Positions 24,483 to 31,811 of a DNA stretch of 64,000 nt are shown here, piece after piece. This DNA comes from Phycisphaerae bacterium RAS2 (GTDB lineage: Bacteria; Planctomycetota; Phycisphaerae; UBA1845; UTPLA1), in contig CP036352.1 of assembly GCA_007753915.1 (NCBI GenBank), positions 2,542,001 to 2,606,000 on the forward strand. Reading direction: 5' to 3'. The position numbers and the translations under genes are program-made. The notes beneath the pieces were generated by a model. It worked only from the letters and a program-made list of their open reading frames with translations. It was not told the DNA's origin and did not search any database. Position 1 is the first letter of the stretch. Each line of letters starts with the position of its first letter.

Positions 24483-25832
24483 ATGCGCACGTCAAGGCTG
24501 AACCATGTGGTCGCGCTGGTGTGCGTAGGCATGTCTGCGGGCTGCGCACCGAATAATGGCGTGGAAGTTCAGGAACGCCAAACGCGATACGAGCCATCGA
24601 ATCAGGATGAAAAAGTCGATTTCGCGAACGCTTCGGAGTCAATGCCGGCCGTTATCCGCGGCCTTGATCTTGACGCAGCAGTCGAACAGCTTGCGCAGGT
24701 CGTGACGGAGCTCGTAAACGATGGTGCAGCGGATCATCCGCTGGATATTGATCCGTTTGAAGGGCTGGGGGCCGTTCGGACCACGCTGGATCGGTATCTC
24801 GAGGAGCGATTTCTCGAAGCGCTAAACCGGCACGCACTGGTTGTCGTGCCGCGCACGGATGATGTCGTGAAGTTCAATCGACGGATCAGTCAGTCGCGGG
24901 AAGGGCAAGTCGCAGAACGCGATCGGCTCGAATTCGGGCGACAGCGCAGCGCATCGTTGCTCATCAAGGCACGGACGACGCGCCTTGCATCGCACATCGA
25001 ACTCTTTGTGACCGCGCATCGGATCGAGAGCGGAGAAATGGCTGCTAGCCGGCGGGTTGAGCTCGCGTGGGATGCCAATCTCCGCGAGCTGGACAAAGTG
25101 CGCTTGGTGTTGCCGGAAGAAGTCCATGACCCGACAGTCCTTTCGGCTGCTGCTCAATCGGGCGCGGCGCTGGCCGTCGAAGGTGAACCGTTGCATGTGG
25201 CCTGTCGAATGGATGCCTTTGTGCCAAGCGGTATCAGCAATCGACTCTTGCCGCGCGCCGAGCCGCTTGTCGATGGCGGGATGCTGCGCACCGATGACGC
25301 GTTTGCGATCCACTTCAAAACCAATCGCGATTGTCATGTCTATGCGTTCCTGCGTTCCAGCGACGGAAGCACCGTAACGATCTTCCCGCACGATGAGATT
25401 CAACTTCCAAACCGGGTAAGTGGAAACAAGTGGCACCGCATCCCCGATGCCGATGCAGCGGGTCAGGTGAAACAATACCAGCTTGACGACGTGACGGGAA
25501 TCGAAACGGTCTATCTGGTCGCAAGCGAAGAGCCGCTGAAAGACTTGGCTGACATCGCGCGGCGTCTTGGGGCTGCGGGGAGCGATTCTTCGAACGGTGA
25601 TACGTCCCAAAGGTTGATCGCCAAGATGAACGCCCCAGATAAGCAGACGTGGTTGCAACATCAATACGTGAGTCGGCCCGGGTCAAAGGGCATCCGCCAA
25701 CAGCTTGTGCCATCTGACAACACGACGCCACCGGGGCAGGACGAATCTAAGGCTGCGCGCATGATACGCGGCCTCGAATCTTACGGCGTTGTAACAGCGG
25801 TCTTGACGATCCGGCACGTCGATCGCCAATAA
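24483..25832 (+). CDS. DUF4384 lipoprotein
   Basis: ATG 24483 gives a short lipoprotein signal with lipobox 'MSAGC'. An earlier ATG (24417) overlaps the previous stop codon but would bury the signal. The product is 449 residues. The first half has a helical region followed by strands ('SLLIKARTTRLASHIELFVT'). The DUF4384 module (about 260-360) shows 'AFAIHFKTNRDCHVYAFLR', 'STVTIFPHDEIQLPN' and 'ETVYLVASEEPL'. The last 90 residues are unassigned. It is the final gene of the cluster; downstream DNA changes to phage-like genes on the other strand. Confidence 0.8.
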   Translation: MRTSRLNHVVALVCVGMSAGCAPNNGVEVQERQTRYEPSNQDEKVDFANASESMPAVIRGLDLDAAVEQLAQVVTELVNDGAADHPLDIDPFEGLGAVRTTLDRYLEERFLEALNRHALVVVPRTDDVVKFNRRISQSREGQVAERDRLEFGRQRSASLLIKARTTRLASHIELFVTAHRIESGEMAASRRVELAWDANLRELDKVRLVLPEEVHDPTVLSAAAQSGAALAVEGEPLHVACRMDAFVPSGISNRLLPRAEPLVDGGMLRTDDAFAIHFKTNRDCHVYAFLRSSDGSTVTIFPHDEIQLPNRVSGNKWHRIPDADAAGQVKQYQLDDVTGIETVYLVASEEPLKDLADIARRLGAAGSDSSNGDTSQRLIAKMNAPDKQTWLQHQYVSRPGSKGIRQQLVPSDNTTPPGQDESKAARMIRGLESYGVVTAVLTIRHVDRQ

Positions 25833-26111
25833 TTCGGGATGCCGGCCTTTTCGACGCGGCCAAGCGGCCAGCGCCGCTCCAACTCCTTGACGGTAAGAAC
25901 GACCGGGCATTCATCGACGCGCGCTTTCCGCTGCGGCCTGCCGTTGCCACCGTGCCATCCTGAATTGCTGCCGCCCATTCGCGTATTTCCCCGGCGATTT
26001 AGGAATATGACCGCCGTATCATTGCGCAGCGACCCGCGCCAAGGTTTGTGCCAAAATCTAACTCGCTCGTCTCCCGCATCACGCGCCGCGTCATCGCTCG
26101 ACCCATCCACC

Positions 26112-26579
26112 TCACGTCGGAAAGAACCGATTCTTCGGATCTTCCGGATTGCTCACCCGCCGCGGGACGGTCGTGACCCGGCTGCGGCTGCTGGGCGTCA
26201 TGCCGTACTCGACGCAGAACTTGTGCATCTGCTCCAGCGCCTTGTTGGCGATCGCGAGATAAGGGCTGGGCAACGGGAACTTCTTGTCCGGCGAGAGCAC
26301 CACCGGCCCGTACTTCTGCAATTGCCGTTCGGCGTATTGCCATCTGCTGTAAGCTTGGCAATAGCCCGCGAGCAAAGTCCCGTCGATCTCGCTCAAGATG
26401 CCGCTGCGGTCCAGCAGCACCGTCACGCGCTGCCACTCCTCCCGCGCCGCTCCATCAAGGAACTCTGGACACAACGGGATCGCCCGCGCTGGCTGCGGCT
26501 CGTTGTCGTTCAACGGCCGCTTGCCGGGATTGCCGCGCGCCCGCTTGATCGCTGTCGGGATGGGTTTGCGGCCGCGCAT
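26112..26579 (-). CDS. Phage terminase small subunit, P27 family
   Basis: The protein has 155 residues, the normal length of the family. The N terminus 'MRGRKPIPTAIKRARGNPGK' is the characteristic basic start of P27-type small terminases. 'CPEFLDGAAREEWQRVTVLL' followed by a helix with 'AYCQAYSRWQYAERQLQKYG' and 'LEQMHKFCVEYGMTPSSRSRV' completes the signature. It binds phage DNA at the packaging site and hands it to the large subunit. The large-subunit gene should follow within a few bases but is absent: after the stop there is only a short GTG-started frame with no terminase motif. It is likely an orphan in a decayed element. Confidence 0.88.
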   Translation of the reverse strand: MRGRKPIPTAIKRARGNPGKRPLNDNEPQPARAIPLCPEFLDGAAREEWQRVTVLLDRSGILSEIDGTLLAGYCQAYSRWQYAERQLQKYGPVVLSPDKKFPLPSPYLAIANKALEQMHKFCVEYGMTPSSRSRVTTVPRRVSNPEDPKNRFFPT

Positions 26580-26581
26580 GG

Positions 26582-26818
26582 TCAGGCTCCATCGGCCGCG
26601 CCTTTGATTGCACGGCGTGGTCCGGCATCGATTGCTTTCGCAATCGGTTCTTGCGTCGCGACAAACCGCCGTTCACATTCCGCCGCATGTTGAATATCCG
26701 ACGTGGCGGAATCGCGCTGACTCGGACCGGCACGGCGCGGATTGGCGCGGCGGATCGGATCGCGCGTTATCACTTCACCGCCACCCAGGCCGCGAAGTTC
26801 ATCCACCGCCAGAAGCAC
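26582..26818 (-). CDS. Possible small phage ORF upstream of terminase
   Basis: A 78-codon frame overlaps the end of the CmoA-like gene by 49 bases and stops 2 bases before the terminase start, which would fit translational coupling. The product is charged and Ala/Arg-rich with no recognised motif. Composition alone could produce it in this G+C-rich DNA, so support is weak. Confidence 0.25.
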   Translation of the reverse strand: MLLAVDELRGLGGGEVITRDPIRRANPRRAGPSQRDSATSDIQHAAECERRFVATQEPIAKAIDAGPRRAIKGAADGA

Positions 26819-27621
26819 TCGATCTGACCGAAGCCCGCGCTGTGGAGCAGGTCTTCATTCCACTTGGCAGCCACCGGCACCAGCACGCCTTCCAGCGCCG
26901 CCTTCTTCCGCTCAATCTCCTCGCACGAATACCCGTGTGCGGCCTTGAGACGGTAATACTCCTCAGTCAACAAGCCATCGACCCCGGCCGATGAGCCGAG
27001 CACCTTCTCGACGAGGATCACCGCCCCACCTTTGACCGTGCGTTCGTACATGTCGCGCAAGACGCGTTGGCGATGTTCGATGGGAACGAACTGGAGCGTG
27101 AGCACGCAGAGCGTCAGACTCGCGGCGACCGGTGGGTAGCTCTTCCTTAAGTCCAGGTCTCGGATATCGACCACCCCGCAGTCGATGTAGCCCTTGAACC
27201 GGTGGCGGCAGGCCGACAGCATCGGGGCCGAGACCTCGATGCCGAGGAACCGGTTCAGCGCCCCGAACCGGTCGACGAACGGCGCGAGCGCTTCACCGCG
27301 CGAGCAGCCGAGGTCCACGATGGCCGTCCCGGGCTGGACGTAGCGGCAGCCGACATCGAACACGGCCTTGCGCATCACGTCATATTGCGGAATCGACCGA
27401 GCCAGCATGTCATCGAAGACCCGGGCGACTTCTTCATTGAATGACCACTTGCCATCAGCCATCACATGATCGACGGCCTCAGGCAGGGAGTTGTCAGTGC
27501 GCTGCGGCGCTTCGGGTGAACGTGCCGGTTCGGCTGAAGCGCACGCGGCGGAGATGTCGGCGGCGGATTCACGCGCCGAGAAGTGCGCTGCTTGCGTTGT
27601 TGGTTTCATTTCAGTTTGCAT
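26770..27621 (-). CDS. CmoA-like SAM-dependent methyltransferase
   Basis: ATG 27621 (or 27609) overlaps the end of the preceding methyltransferase gene. The product is 283 residues. After a disordered, Ala-rich start, the core matches carboxy-SAM synthase CmoA and relatives: 'RVFDDMLARSIPQYDVM', SAM-binding 'GTAIVDLGCSRGEALAPF', 'LCVLTLQFVPIEHRQRVLRD', 'GGAVILVEK', 'YYRLKAAHGYSCEEIERKK' and 'FNEDLLHSAGFGQIECFWR'-like C terminus. CmoA makes carboxy-S-adenosyl-methionine for wobble-uridine modification of tRNA. CmoA-like proteins also occur in phages beside DNA-modification genes, and here the neighbours are phage-like. A role in nucleic acid modification is likely; the exact substrate is uncertain. 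Confidence 0.75.
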   Translation of the reverse strand: MQTEMKPTTQAAHFSARESAADISAACASAEPARSPEAPQRTDNSLPEAVDHVMADGKWSFNEEVARVFDDMLARSIPQYDVMRKAVFDVGCRYVQPGTAIVDLGCSRGEALAPFVDRFGALNRFLGIEVSAPMLSACRHRFKGYIDCGVVDIRDLDLRKSYPPVAASLTLCVLTLQFVPIEHRQRVLRDMYERTVKGGAVILVEKVLGSSAGVDGLLTEEYYRLKAAHGYSCEEIERKKAALEGVLVPVAAKWNEDLLHSAGFGQIECFWRWMNFAAWVAVK

Positions 27622-29102
27622 AGGATTCCATCCCGGACGGCTCGGGCAATGTGAGACATCATCACCGGCGGCACGGCCCGCCCGAGCCGCTCCCATTGCT
27701 GGGCGTAGCTGCCGGTCAATTGAAAGTCATCCGGGAAGCCGCAGAGGCGCTTGAGCTCCGCGATACTGAACTTGCGCCGCTCGGTCGGATGCACTACAGA
27801 GGCTGCGCCGGTGATGCCGCCGGTCTGCGTGACGGTCGGACATGGCCGGTCGATGCGTGGCTTGATGAAGTTGAGGTACTTGCCCTTCTGGCCCGCGCCG
27901 AGCCGATCCCACTCCTTGCCGATGGCGTAGCCGGTGATGTCGCTCTCGGATTCGACGTGTGGCGCGGTGAGTTCGCCTGACTCGCGCGGCGTGACCACCT
28001 GATAGTGATACGAGTTGCAGCCATCGACGCCGACCGTGATCGTCGGGCAGGGCCCATCAGTGAAGTCCTTCGCCGGCCGGTTGCCGCGCGTATCGTGGAT
28101 CAGGCGCGTGCCGCCGCGCATCGCCTCGACCAGCTCCAGACCCTGCGTGTTGTTCGCCGGATTGCGGGCCATCGAGGCCGAGACGGTCGGGCTGGGCGCA
28201 TCAGCAGATCGCCAGTTCGCCCCGTACTTGCCGCGCACAATCCACGGCAGCGCTTCGCGGACGCTGTAGCGATAGGGTAGCGGTTTGGGGAACACAGGGT
28301 CCATTCCCAAATCGTTCCGCACGCCGATGAAGATCAGTCGCTGGCGCGCCTGCGGCACACCGAGCCACTGCGCATCGAGCAGACGTGACGCCACGCGATA
28401 GCCGCAGGCCTTGAGCGCTCTCAACACTTCGAGGTAGTAGCCCTTGGCCACACCTTTCACCAAGCCACTGACGTTCTCGGCGACGAAGACCTTCGGTTGA
28501 ATCCCCTTCAGCAGGCGCGCGTATTCGTGGAAGAGGTCATCGGTACGCTGCTGGGTGTCGCTGTACTTCTTGACCTTGCCCCAATCCTCGGAGCGGTTGC
28601 CGGCCGTGCTGAACGATGCACACGGCGGCGAGCCATCCAGCAGGTCCAACTCGCCCGCGTTCAACTTGATCGCGTCGAGCACGTCCTCCGATTTGATCGT
28701 TCGGATGTCGCGGGCATCGATTACCGCGCCGGGATGGTTGGCGGCGTAGGTCTCGCGCGCAGCCGGTATAAACTCGTTGGCCCAGATCACGCGAATACCC
28801 GCCATGCGGTTGCCGAGGCAACTCCCCCCGCATCCGGCGAAGAGTGATAAGGCGCGGTAGCCGCTGTCGGCCACCGACGCAATCTCGGCCATCGACGGCA
28901 CGCGGTAGGGTGGCTTCACTAGCGGCGCGGAAATTGACTGCCGCGCGGGCTCGACGGAGCGCGACGGCGCAGCACGACGAGTGTGCTTTCGCGGCGCAGG
29001 CGCGATGTCGTTCGCGCCTAGCGTCCCATCCTTCGACGCGCGTGGCTTGCGCTGACCCCCGCTCACCTTCTTCTTGGTCTGACCCATTCGTGCAGGCATC
29101 AC
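27606..29102 (-). CDS. C5-cytosine-specific DNA methyltransferase
   Basis: The protein has 498 residues. A basic, disordered N terminus (about 1-75) precedes a complete C5-MTase: motif I 'LSLFAGCGGSCLGNRMAG', motif IV 'GSPPCASFSTAG' with the catalytic Cys, motif VI 'VFVAENVSGLV', motif VIII 'PQARQRLIFIGV', and late motifs 'CPTVTQTGGITG' and 'CGFPDDFQLTGSYAQQWERLG'. It transfers a methyl group to carbon 5 of cytosine in a specific DNA site. No restriction endonuclease is next to it, so it is an orphan, probably protecting phage DNA. The start overlaps the ParB-like gene by 4 bases (ATGA). The target site cannot be read from the sequence. Confidence 0.93.
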   Translation of the reverse strand: MMPARMGQTKKKVSGGQRKPRASKDGTLGANDIAPAPRKHTRRAAPSRSVEPARQSISAPLVKPPYRVPSMAEIASVADSGYRALSLFAGCGGSCLGNRMAGIRVIWANEFIPAARETYAANHPGAVIDARDIRTIKSEDVLDAIKLNAGELDLLDGSPPCASFSTAGNRSEDWGKVKKYSDTQQRTDDLFHEYARLLKGIQPKVFVAENVSGLVKGVAKGYYLEVLRALKACGYRVASRLLDAQWLGVPQARQRLIFIGVRNDLGMDPVFPKPLPYRYSVREALPWIVRGKYGANWRSADAPSPTVSASMARNPANNTQGLELVEAMRGGTRLIHDTRGNRPAKDFTDGPCPTITVGVDGCNSYHYQVVTPRESGELTAPHVESESDITGYAIGKEWDRLGAGQKGKYLNFIKPRIDRPCPTVTQTGGITGAASVVHPTERRKFSIAELKRLCGFPDDFQLTGSYAQQWERLGRAVPPVMMSHIARAVRDGILCKLK

Positions 29103-29632
29103 GCATCTCCATCCGAATCACCCGCCCCGCCCGGCGAGCCGCTCCACCGATACCCGCACTTCGGGCAGCAGTAGGCGGTCTCAAGGGTCTCATCGATCTC
29201 CTTGAACTCCGCCGGAGCGATCGCCTCGGCCACCTTCGACGTCATGCCCTCCCACATTGCCGACAGGGCTGCGCTGTCGGTCTTCAACCCGGCAAGCAGC
29301 GCATCCAACTGCGCCGGGTCGCTGCCGGCCATTGAAGCCAGCGAATCGAGCGAGGCCAGCAGCTTCGCGGCTTCGGCATCATCCAGGTCCACGACCAGCA
29401 CCGGCACGCGCGTGTGCGGCGTCGTCTCTGCGCGGAGATGGCCATCGAGGAGTTGGTAGCTCTTGTCGGGCAACTGCCGTGCGATCAGCGCATCGGCGTA
29501 GCCGACCTCGCAGAGCAGGCCCTGCAACGCCTCGCGCTGCGCTTGCGTGTGGATGCGCCAGTTCTGGGGATGCGGCCGCAGGTCCGCGGCCTTGATGCGC
29601 TTGAGTCCCGTGATCCGGTCCTTGATCTTCAT
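29099..29632 (-). CDS. ParB-like nuclease-domain protein
   Basis: ATG 29632 is chosen because GGAG sits just upstream; an earlier ATG at 29665 is less likely. The product is 177 residues. The N-terminal ParB/Srx-type domain has 'IKAADLRPHPQNWRIHTQ', 'GYADALIARQLPDKSYQLLD' and 'GHLRAETTPHTRVPVLVVDL'. The C terminus holds a small Cys-x2-Cys motif, 'AYCCPKCGYRW', which may be half of a zinc ribbon. Phage proteins of this kind accompany DNA methyltransferases and terminases and are thought to act on DNA; their exact task is not established. Three TGTCAC repeats lie just upstream of the start. Confidence 0.8.
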   Translation of the reverse strand: MKIKDRITGLKRIKAADLRPHPQNWRIHTQAQREALQGLLCEVGYADALIARQLPDKSYQLLDGHLRAETTPHTRVPVLVVDLDDAEAAKLLASLDSLASMAGSDPAQLDALLAGLKTDSAALSAMWEGMTSKVAEAIAPAEFKEIDETLETAYCCPKCGYRWSGSPGGAGDSDGDA

Positions 29633-29652
29633 GGTCTCCATCCTTGGAGTTG

Positions 29653-29674
29653 TGTCACGTGTCACGCTGTCACG
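29653..29674 (-). promoter_or_regulatory. Three TGTCAC/GTGACA repeats, operator-like
   Basis: TGTCAC occurs at 29653, 29660 and 29668, spaced 7 and 8 bases. The repeats lie 21-41 bases upstream of the ParB-like gene start on the minus strand. Their close, regular spacing suggests a repressor or ParB-like binding site. Confidence 0.4.
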
Positions 29675-30109
29675 GACAAATGTTCAACAGAATGCAGCAG
29701 TGCTTCGGCCCGATTCGCCGCGCGTGAAAAGCAACGCGACAATTATACGTTCGGCGTCGACGCGAAGCGAGAAAAATCAGACCCCCCCCAGGGGAATTTC
29801 GCGGAAAAAAATGCGCTGCTGGGGGGACGGTCCACGGAGGTTCAGTGTTAGAGATTCGACACCCCCCTCCGGGGGCGAGGACGTACGTGCGTGCCATCCT
29901 CATGCGCCGACGGTCGTCTTGATGCGCGTGTTGTCATCGTCGTGCGCTGCGTGTCGCTTTCCTGCGCGAATGCAATGCGTGAAGTTCATCGTGCGGGAGC
30001 AAACTCGCGCGGGCGAGCAACCCAGCGCGGCACCGATGCCACTCGCCGTTGTTCTCATTCGCGCGTTGGCTTGCTTCATTCAAAGGATGCACAGGTTGCG
30101 TGTGAAGCC
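29675..30109. other. Gene-free stretch with homopolymer G/C tracts
   Basis: No convincing gene was seen between the ParB-like and HNH genes. Several G/C homopolymers occur, including C8 at 29782-29789, G6 near 29822 and C6 and G5 near 29862-29876. In related phages the cohesive-end (cos) site lies near HNH and terminase genes, so a cos remnant is conceivable but not shown. Confidence 0.4.
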
Positions 30110-30508
30110 CTACCGGCCCGATGCCGTCTTGCGGCTGTGGCAGGGCCCGCAGAGGCCTTGGAGATTTTCCAGAGTGTCCGGCCCACCCGCGCGCTTGGGG
30201 AGGATGTGATCGACATCGGTGGAAGCTTCACGGCCGCAGGCGCGGCAGACCGGATCGCGTTTGAGCACCACGAGCCGAAGGCGCTGCCAACGACGGCCGT
30301 AGCCGCGCCGGGCTGCGCTGGCGCGTGTGCCGTGGGCCCGTGTTAAGCCGCCCAGCACATTCCCGCAGCGTGCGCTCCCGTTCCGCGCGGGGCTACCCTT
30401 GAGCTTGGTTCCCCGACTCCGCTTGCGATGCCGCTCGCAGTACCGCTCCGGCGAGGCCACGCCGCAGCCCGGTTCCGCACAGGGATAGAAGATCCCGCCC
30501 GCCATCAT
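30110..30508 (-). CDS. Phage HNH endonuclease
   Basis: The protein has 132 residues. An N-terminal small metal-binding cluster ('CAEPGCGVASPERYCERH') is followed by a basic region and the HNH core: 'WQRLRLVVLKRDPVCRACG', 'ASTDVDHILPKRAGGPDTL' and 'NLQGLCGPCHSRKTASGR'. The paired Cys residues bind structural zinc, and the 'DVDH' and 'CHSRKT' elements form the active site. In tailed phages such enzymes work with the terminase in DNA packaging, and a small terminase lies in the same gene block. The start overlaps the stop of a preceding frame (ATGATG). Confidence 0.9.
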   Translation of the reverse strand: MMAGGIFYPCAEPGCGVASPERYCERHRKRSRGTKLKGSPARNGSARCGNVLGGLTRAHGTRASAARRGYGRRWQRLRLVVLKRDPVCRACGREASTDVDHILPKRAGGPDTLENLQGLCGPCHSRKTASGR

Positions 30509-30795
30509 GCCTGCTCCCCGGCTGCTGCCGAAAGGCCTTCGCCGCCGTCTCGCTGCCTGTTTGCGGTGTTCTTACCGTCCGGCCCGGTGAACGCCCGGAC
30601 CATGCCGACGATCCCGGCTCGGACAGCCTCCGGCAGCGCAGACCACGCACGGCAGATCAGCGCGAGGCCCAAGTCACTCGGAGGATTTGGTCCGGTTCTT
30701 GGTCTTGCCGCACGGCCGCACTTGCGTAAGTCGTTATTCGATAAGGCTTGAGCGAGCGATCCGTTGTAGGTTCGAGTCCTACTCGGGGAGATCAC
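30505..30795 (-). pseudogene. Truncated ORF at the element edge
   Basis: A 96-codon frame ends in the HNH start codon (TGATG overlap), which suggests real translation coupling. Its last 60 residues ('LALICRAWSALPEAVRAGIV') resemble, from memory, the C-terminal tail of phage-type integrase-like proteins of Planctomycetota. Its first 25 codons read antisense through the tRNA-like 3'-half, so the true N terminus is missing. It is probably the 3' end of a gene cut at the element boundary. Confidence 0.3.
30766..30790 (+). other. tRNA 3'-half-like sequence, candidate attachment site
   Basis: A perfect T-arm (GTAGG-TTCGAGT-CCTAC, 30766-30782) is followed by TCGGGGAG, which looks like the 3' acceptor strand. 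No matching 5' acceptor strand, D-arm or anticodon stem could be found upstream. Duplicated tRNA 3' ends mark integration sites, and this one is at the edge of the phage-like block. Confidence 0.4.
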
Positions 30796-30798
30796 TTC

Positions 30799-30825
30799 GC
30801 CGCCGCGAAATACGGCGGCTTTTTT
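30799..30825 (+). terminator. Intrinsic terminator
   Basis: A 7-bp stem (GCCGCCG / CGGCGGC), a 7-base loop and six T bases, directly after the tRNA-like 3'-half. This is the usual place for a tRNA terminator. Confidence 0.85.
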
Positions 30826-31217
30826 GTTGACAGAGTTCGCGGAATCCGCGCTTTTCGACGAGCGTCATAACTCGCGACCCCGCCAACGTCTTAGCGACGG
30901 CAGCCGCGCGACAGAACTCTCTGTTTTGAAATGCCGTTCCGGGGTTCGAACCGAAACCATCTGGTTTGCATTCGTCACCCTGCGCACAACGCGCACCCGC
31001 CCGGTGTGCCGGAACCCAAGCGCGCCCTTCAACGCGGCACACGTCGGCAGAGCGTTGCATTGGGCGACTTCTTTGGTTAATTGGGCTCTTGGAGCAGGCG
31101 GGATGATAGGACCGTGGGTATAATACATATAGGTTTCTTGATCAGATTGCTGGGTGCAATGCTGTGTTAGGACTGAACAACTTGAACAGCTCGTGCAATT
31201 GACTGGTGAACGTTGAT
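30826..31217. other. Gene-free stretch with a TATAAT box
   Basis: No supported gene. A perfect TATAAT at 31119-31124 lies about 95 bases before the small zinc-ribbon gene, but no good -35 is at the right distance. A tRNA-like GGGTTCGAACC at about 30943 does not extend into a tRNA fold. Confidence 0.35.
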
Positions 31218-31565
31218 ATGAATGTTGCATATCCGCCGAGCATCAGGGAGCGTATCAAAGGAAGTCCGATTCTCTCCGCGTGCTTTGGTATTAGCTTGCT
31301 CGGACCGGCTCTTGTTGTTCTTGACCTGCTGGACTTTGTTCGGTTTGGGAGTGGAAATCATGTGCGATTCATCGTTTTCCTGTCGGCCTGGCTAATGTAC
31401 CAAATGTGGAAGCGTGGATCTGTAGAAGTTGCACTAAAGAGACGGCCGCCCAACTGCTGTATTTCTTGTGGCTATAGCCTTAAGGGGCTTTCGCGTGACA
31501 AAGAATGCCCGGAATGCGGGAGCATTGCCCAATCGTTACCAAGCAATGAGAGTGATCTTGTTTAG
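31218..31565 (+). CDS. Small two-TM protein with C-terminal zinc ribbon
   Basis: The start is uncertain (GTG 31206 or ATG 31218; no Shine-Dalgarno). The product is about 115 residues. Two hydrophobic segments are visible, 'ILSACFGISLLGPALVVLDLL' without its last residues and 'FIVFLSAWLMYQMW'. The tail has the four-Cys ribbon 'CISCGYSL' and 'CPECGS', the same type as the proteins at 11959 and 12675. Composition here is poorer in G+C than the surroundings. The function is unknown. It lies alone between the phage-like block and a repeat array. Confidence 0.7.
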   Translation: MNVAYPPSIRERIKGSPILSACFGISLLGPALVVLDLLDFVRFGSGNHVRFIVFLSAWLMYQMWKRGSVEVALKRRPPNCCISCGYSLKGLSRDKECPECGSIAQSLPSNESDLV

Positions 31566-31580
31566 GTAAAATGGAGACGG

Positions 31581-31610
31581 TCATTCTATTGGAACTCCCC
31601 AGTAGAATGA
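31581..31610 (+). repeat. Perfect inverted repeat after the zinc-ribbon gene
   Basis: TCATTCTA (31581-31588) and TAGAATGA (31603-31610) with a 14-base loop, 16 bases after the stop codon. There is no T-run, so it is a weak terminator at best. Confidence 0.6.
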
Positions 31611-31680
31611 TCACAAATGTAAATGGCAAATGTAAATGGGACGCAGCTCATTATTACGGTTGCCATTAAATTGTGATCAT
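31607..31680 (+). repeat. Imperfect palindrome, MITE/REP-like
   Basis: The left arm 31607-31629 (ATGATCACAA...) pairs with the right arm 31660-31680 (...TTGTGATCAT) over about 21 bp with a few mismatches. The loop again contains AATG/CATT pairing. The right part is included in the tandem duplication below. Confidence 0.65.
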
Positions 31681-31811
31681 GCCCAGTCGGAGGGAGAAAG
31701 GGGCGCGCGGGTCCGCCAGAAATGTAAATGGGACGCAGCTCATTATTACGGTTGCCATTAAATTGTGATCATGCCCAGTCGGAGGGAGAAAGGGGCGCGC
31801 GGGTCCGCCAG
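31628..31811 (+). repeat. Two perfect tandem copies of a 92-bp unit
   Basis: Copy 1 is 31628-31719 and copy 2 is 31720-31811, with no mismatch visible. The unit begins AAATGTAAATGGGACGCAGC and ends GGGTCCGCCAG. It contains the right arm of the palindrome and no ORF. Perfect identity implies a very recent duplication. The rest of the gap to 32060 shows nothing else. Confidence 0.92.

Larger units (their letters stand above)
25833..30820. mobile_element. Prophage or phage-like element remnant
   Basis: Five minus-strand genes typical of a phage packaging and modification block lie here in the order HNH endonuclease, ParB-like, C5-cytosine methyltransferase, CmoA-like methyltransferase, P27-type small terminase. 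Adjacent genes overlap by a few bases. The large terminase, portal and capsid genes expected after the small terminase are missing. DNA after 26111 contains only broken reading frames and then the tail of the caspase cluster. A tRNA 3'-half at about 30766-30790 may mark an attachment site. Boundaries are approximate. Confidence 0.7.

Noticed and set aside
25839-26693. 284-codon + strand frame opposite the terminase gene
   Set aside because: It is a shadow of the P27 terminase and methyltransferase genes, with no motif of its own.
30930-30965. tRNA T-loop-like sequence GGGTTCGAACC
   Set aside because: Flanking bases do not form the stem on either strand, and no tRNA arms are found nearby.
31119-31124. 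TATAAT as a full promoter for the small zinc-ribbon gene
   Set aside because: No acceptable -35 box lies 16-18 bases upstream. It is noted only as a possible -10.
31628-31811. Tandem 92-bp repeat as CRISPR
   Set aside because: There are only two adjacent perfect copies, with no spacers and no cas genes.
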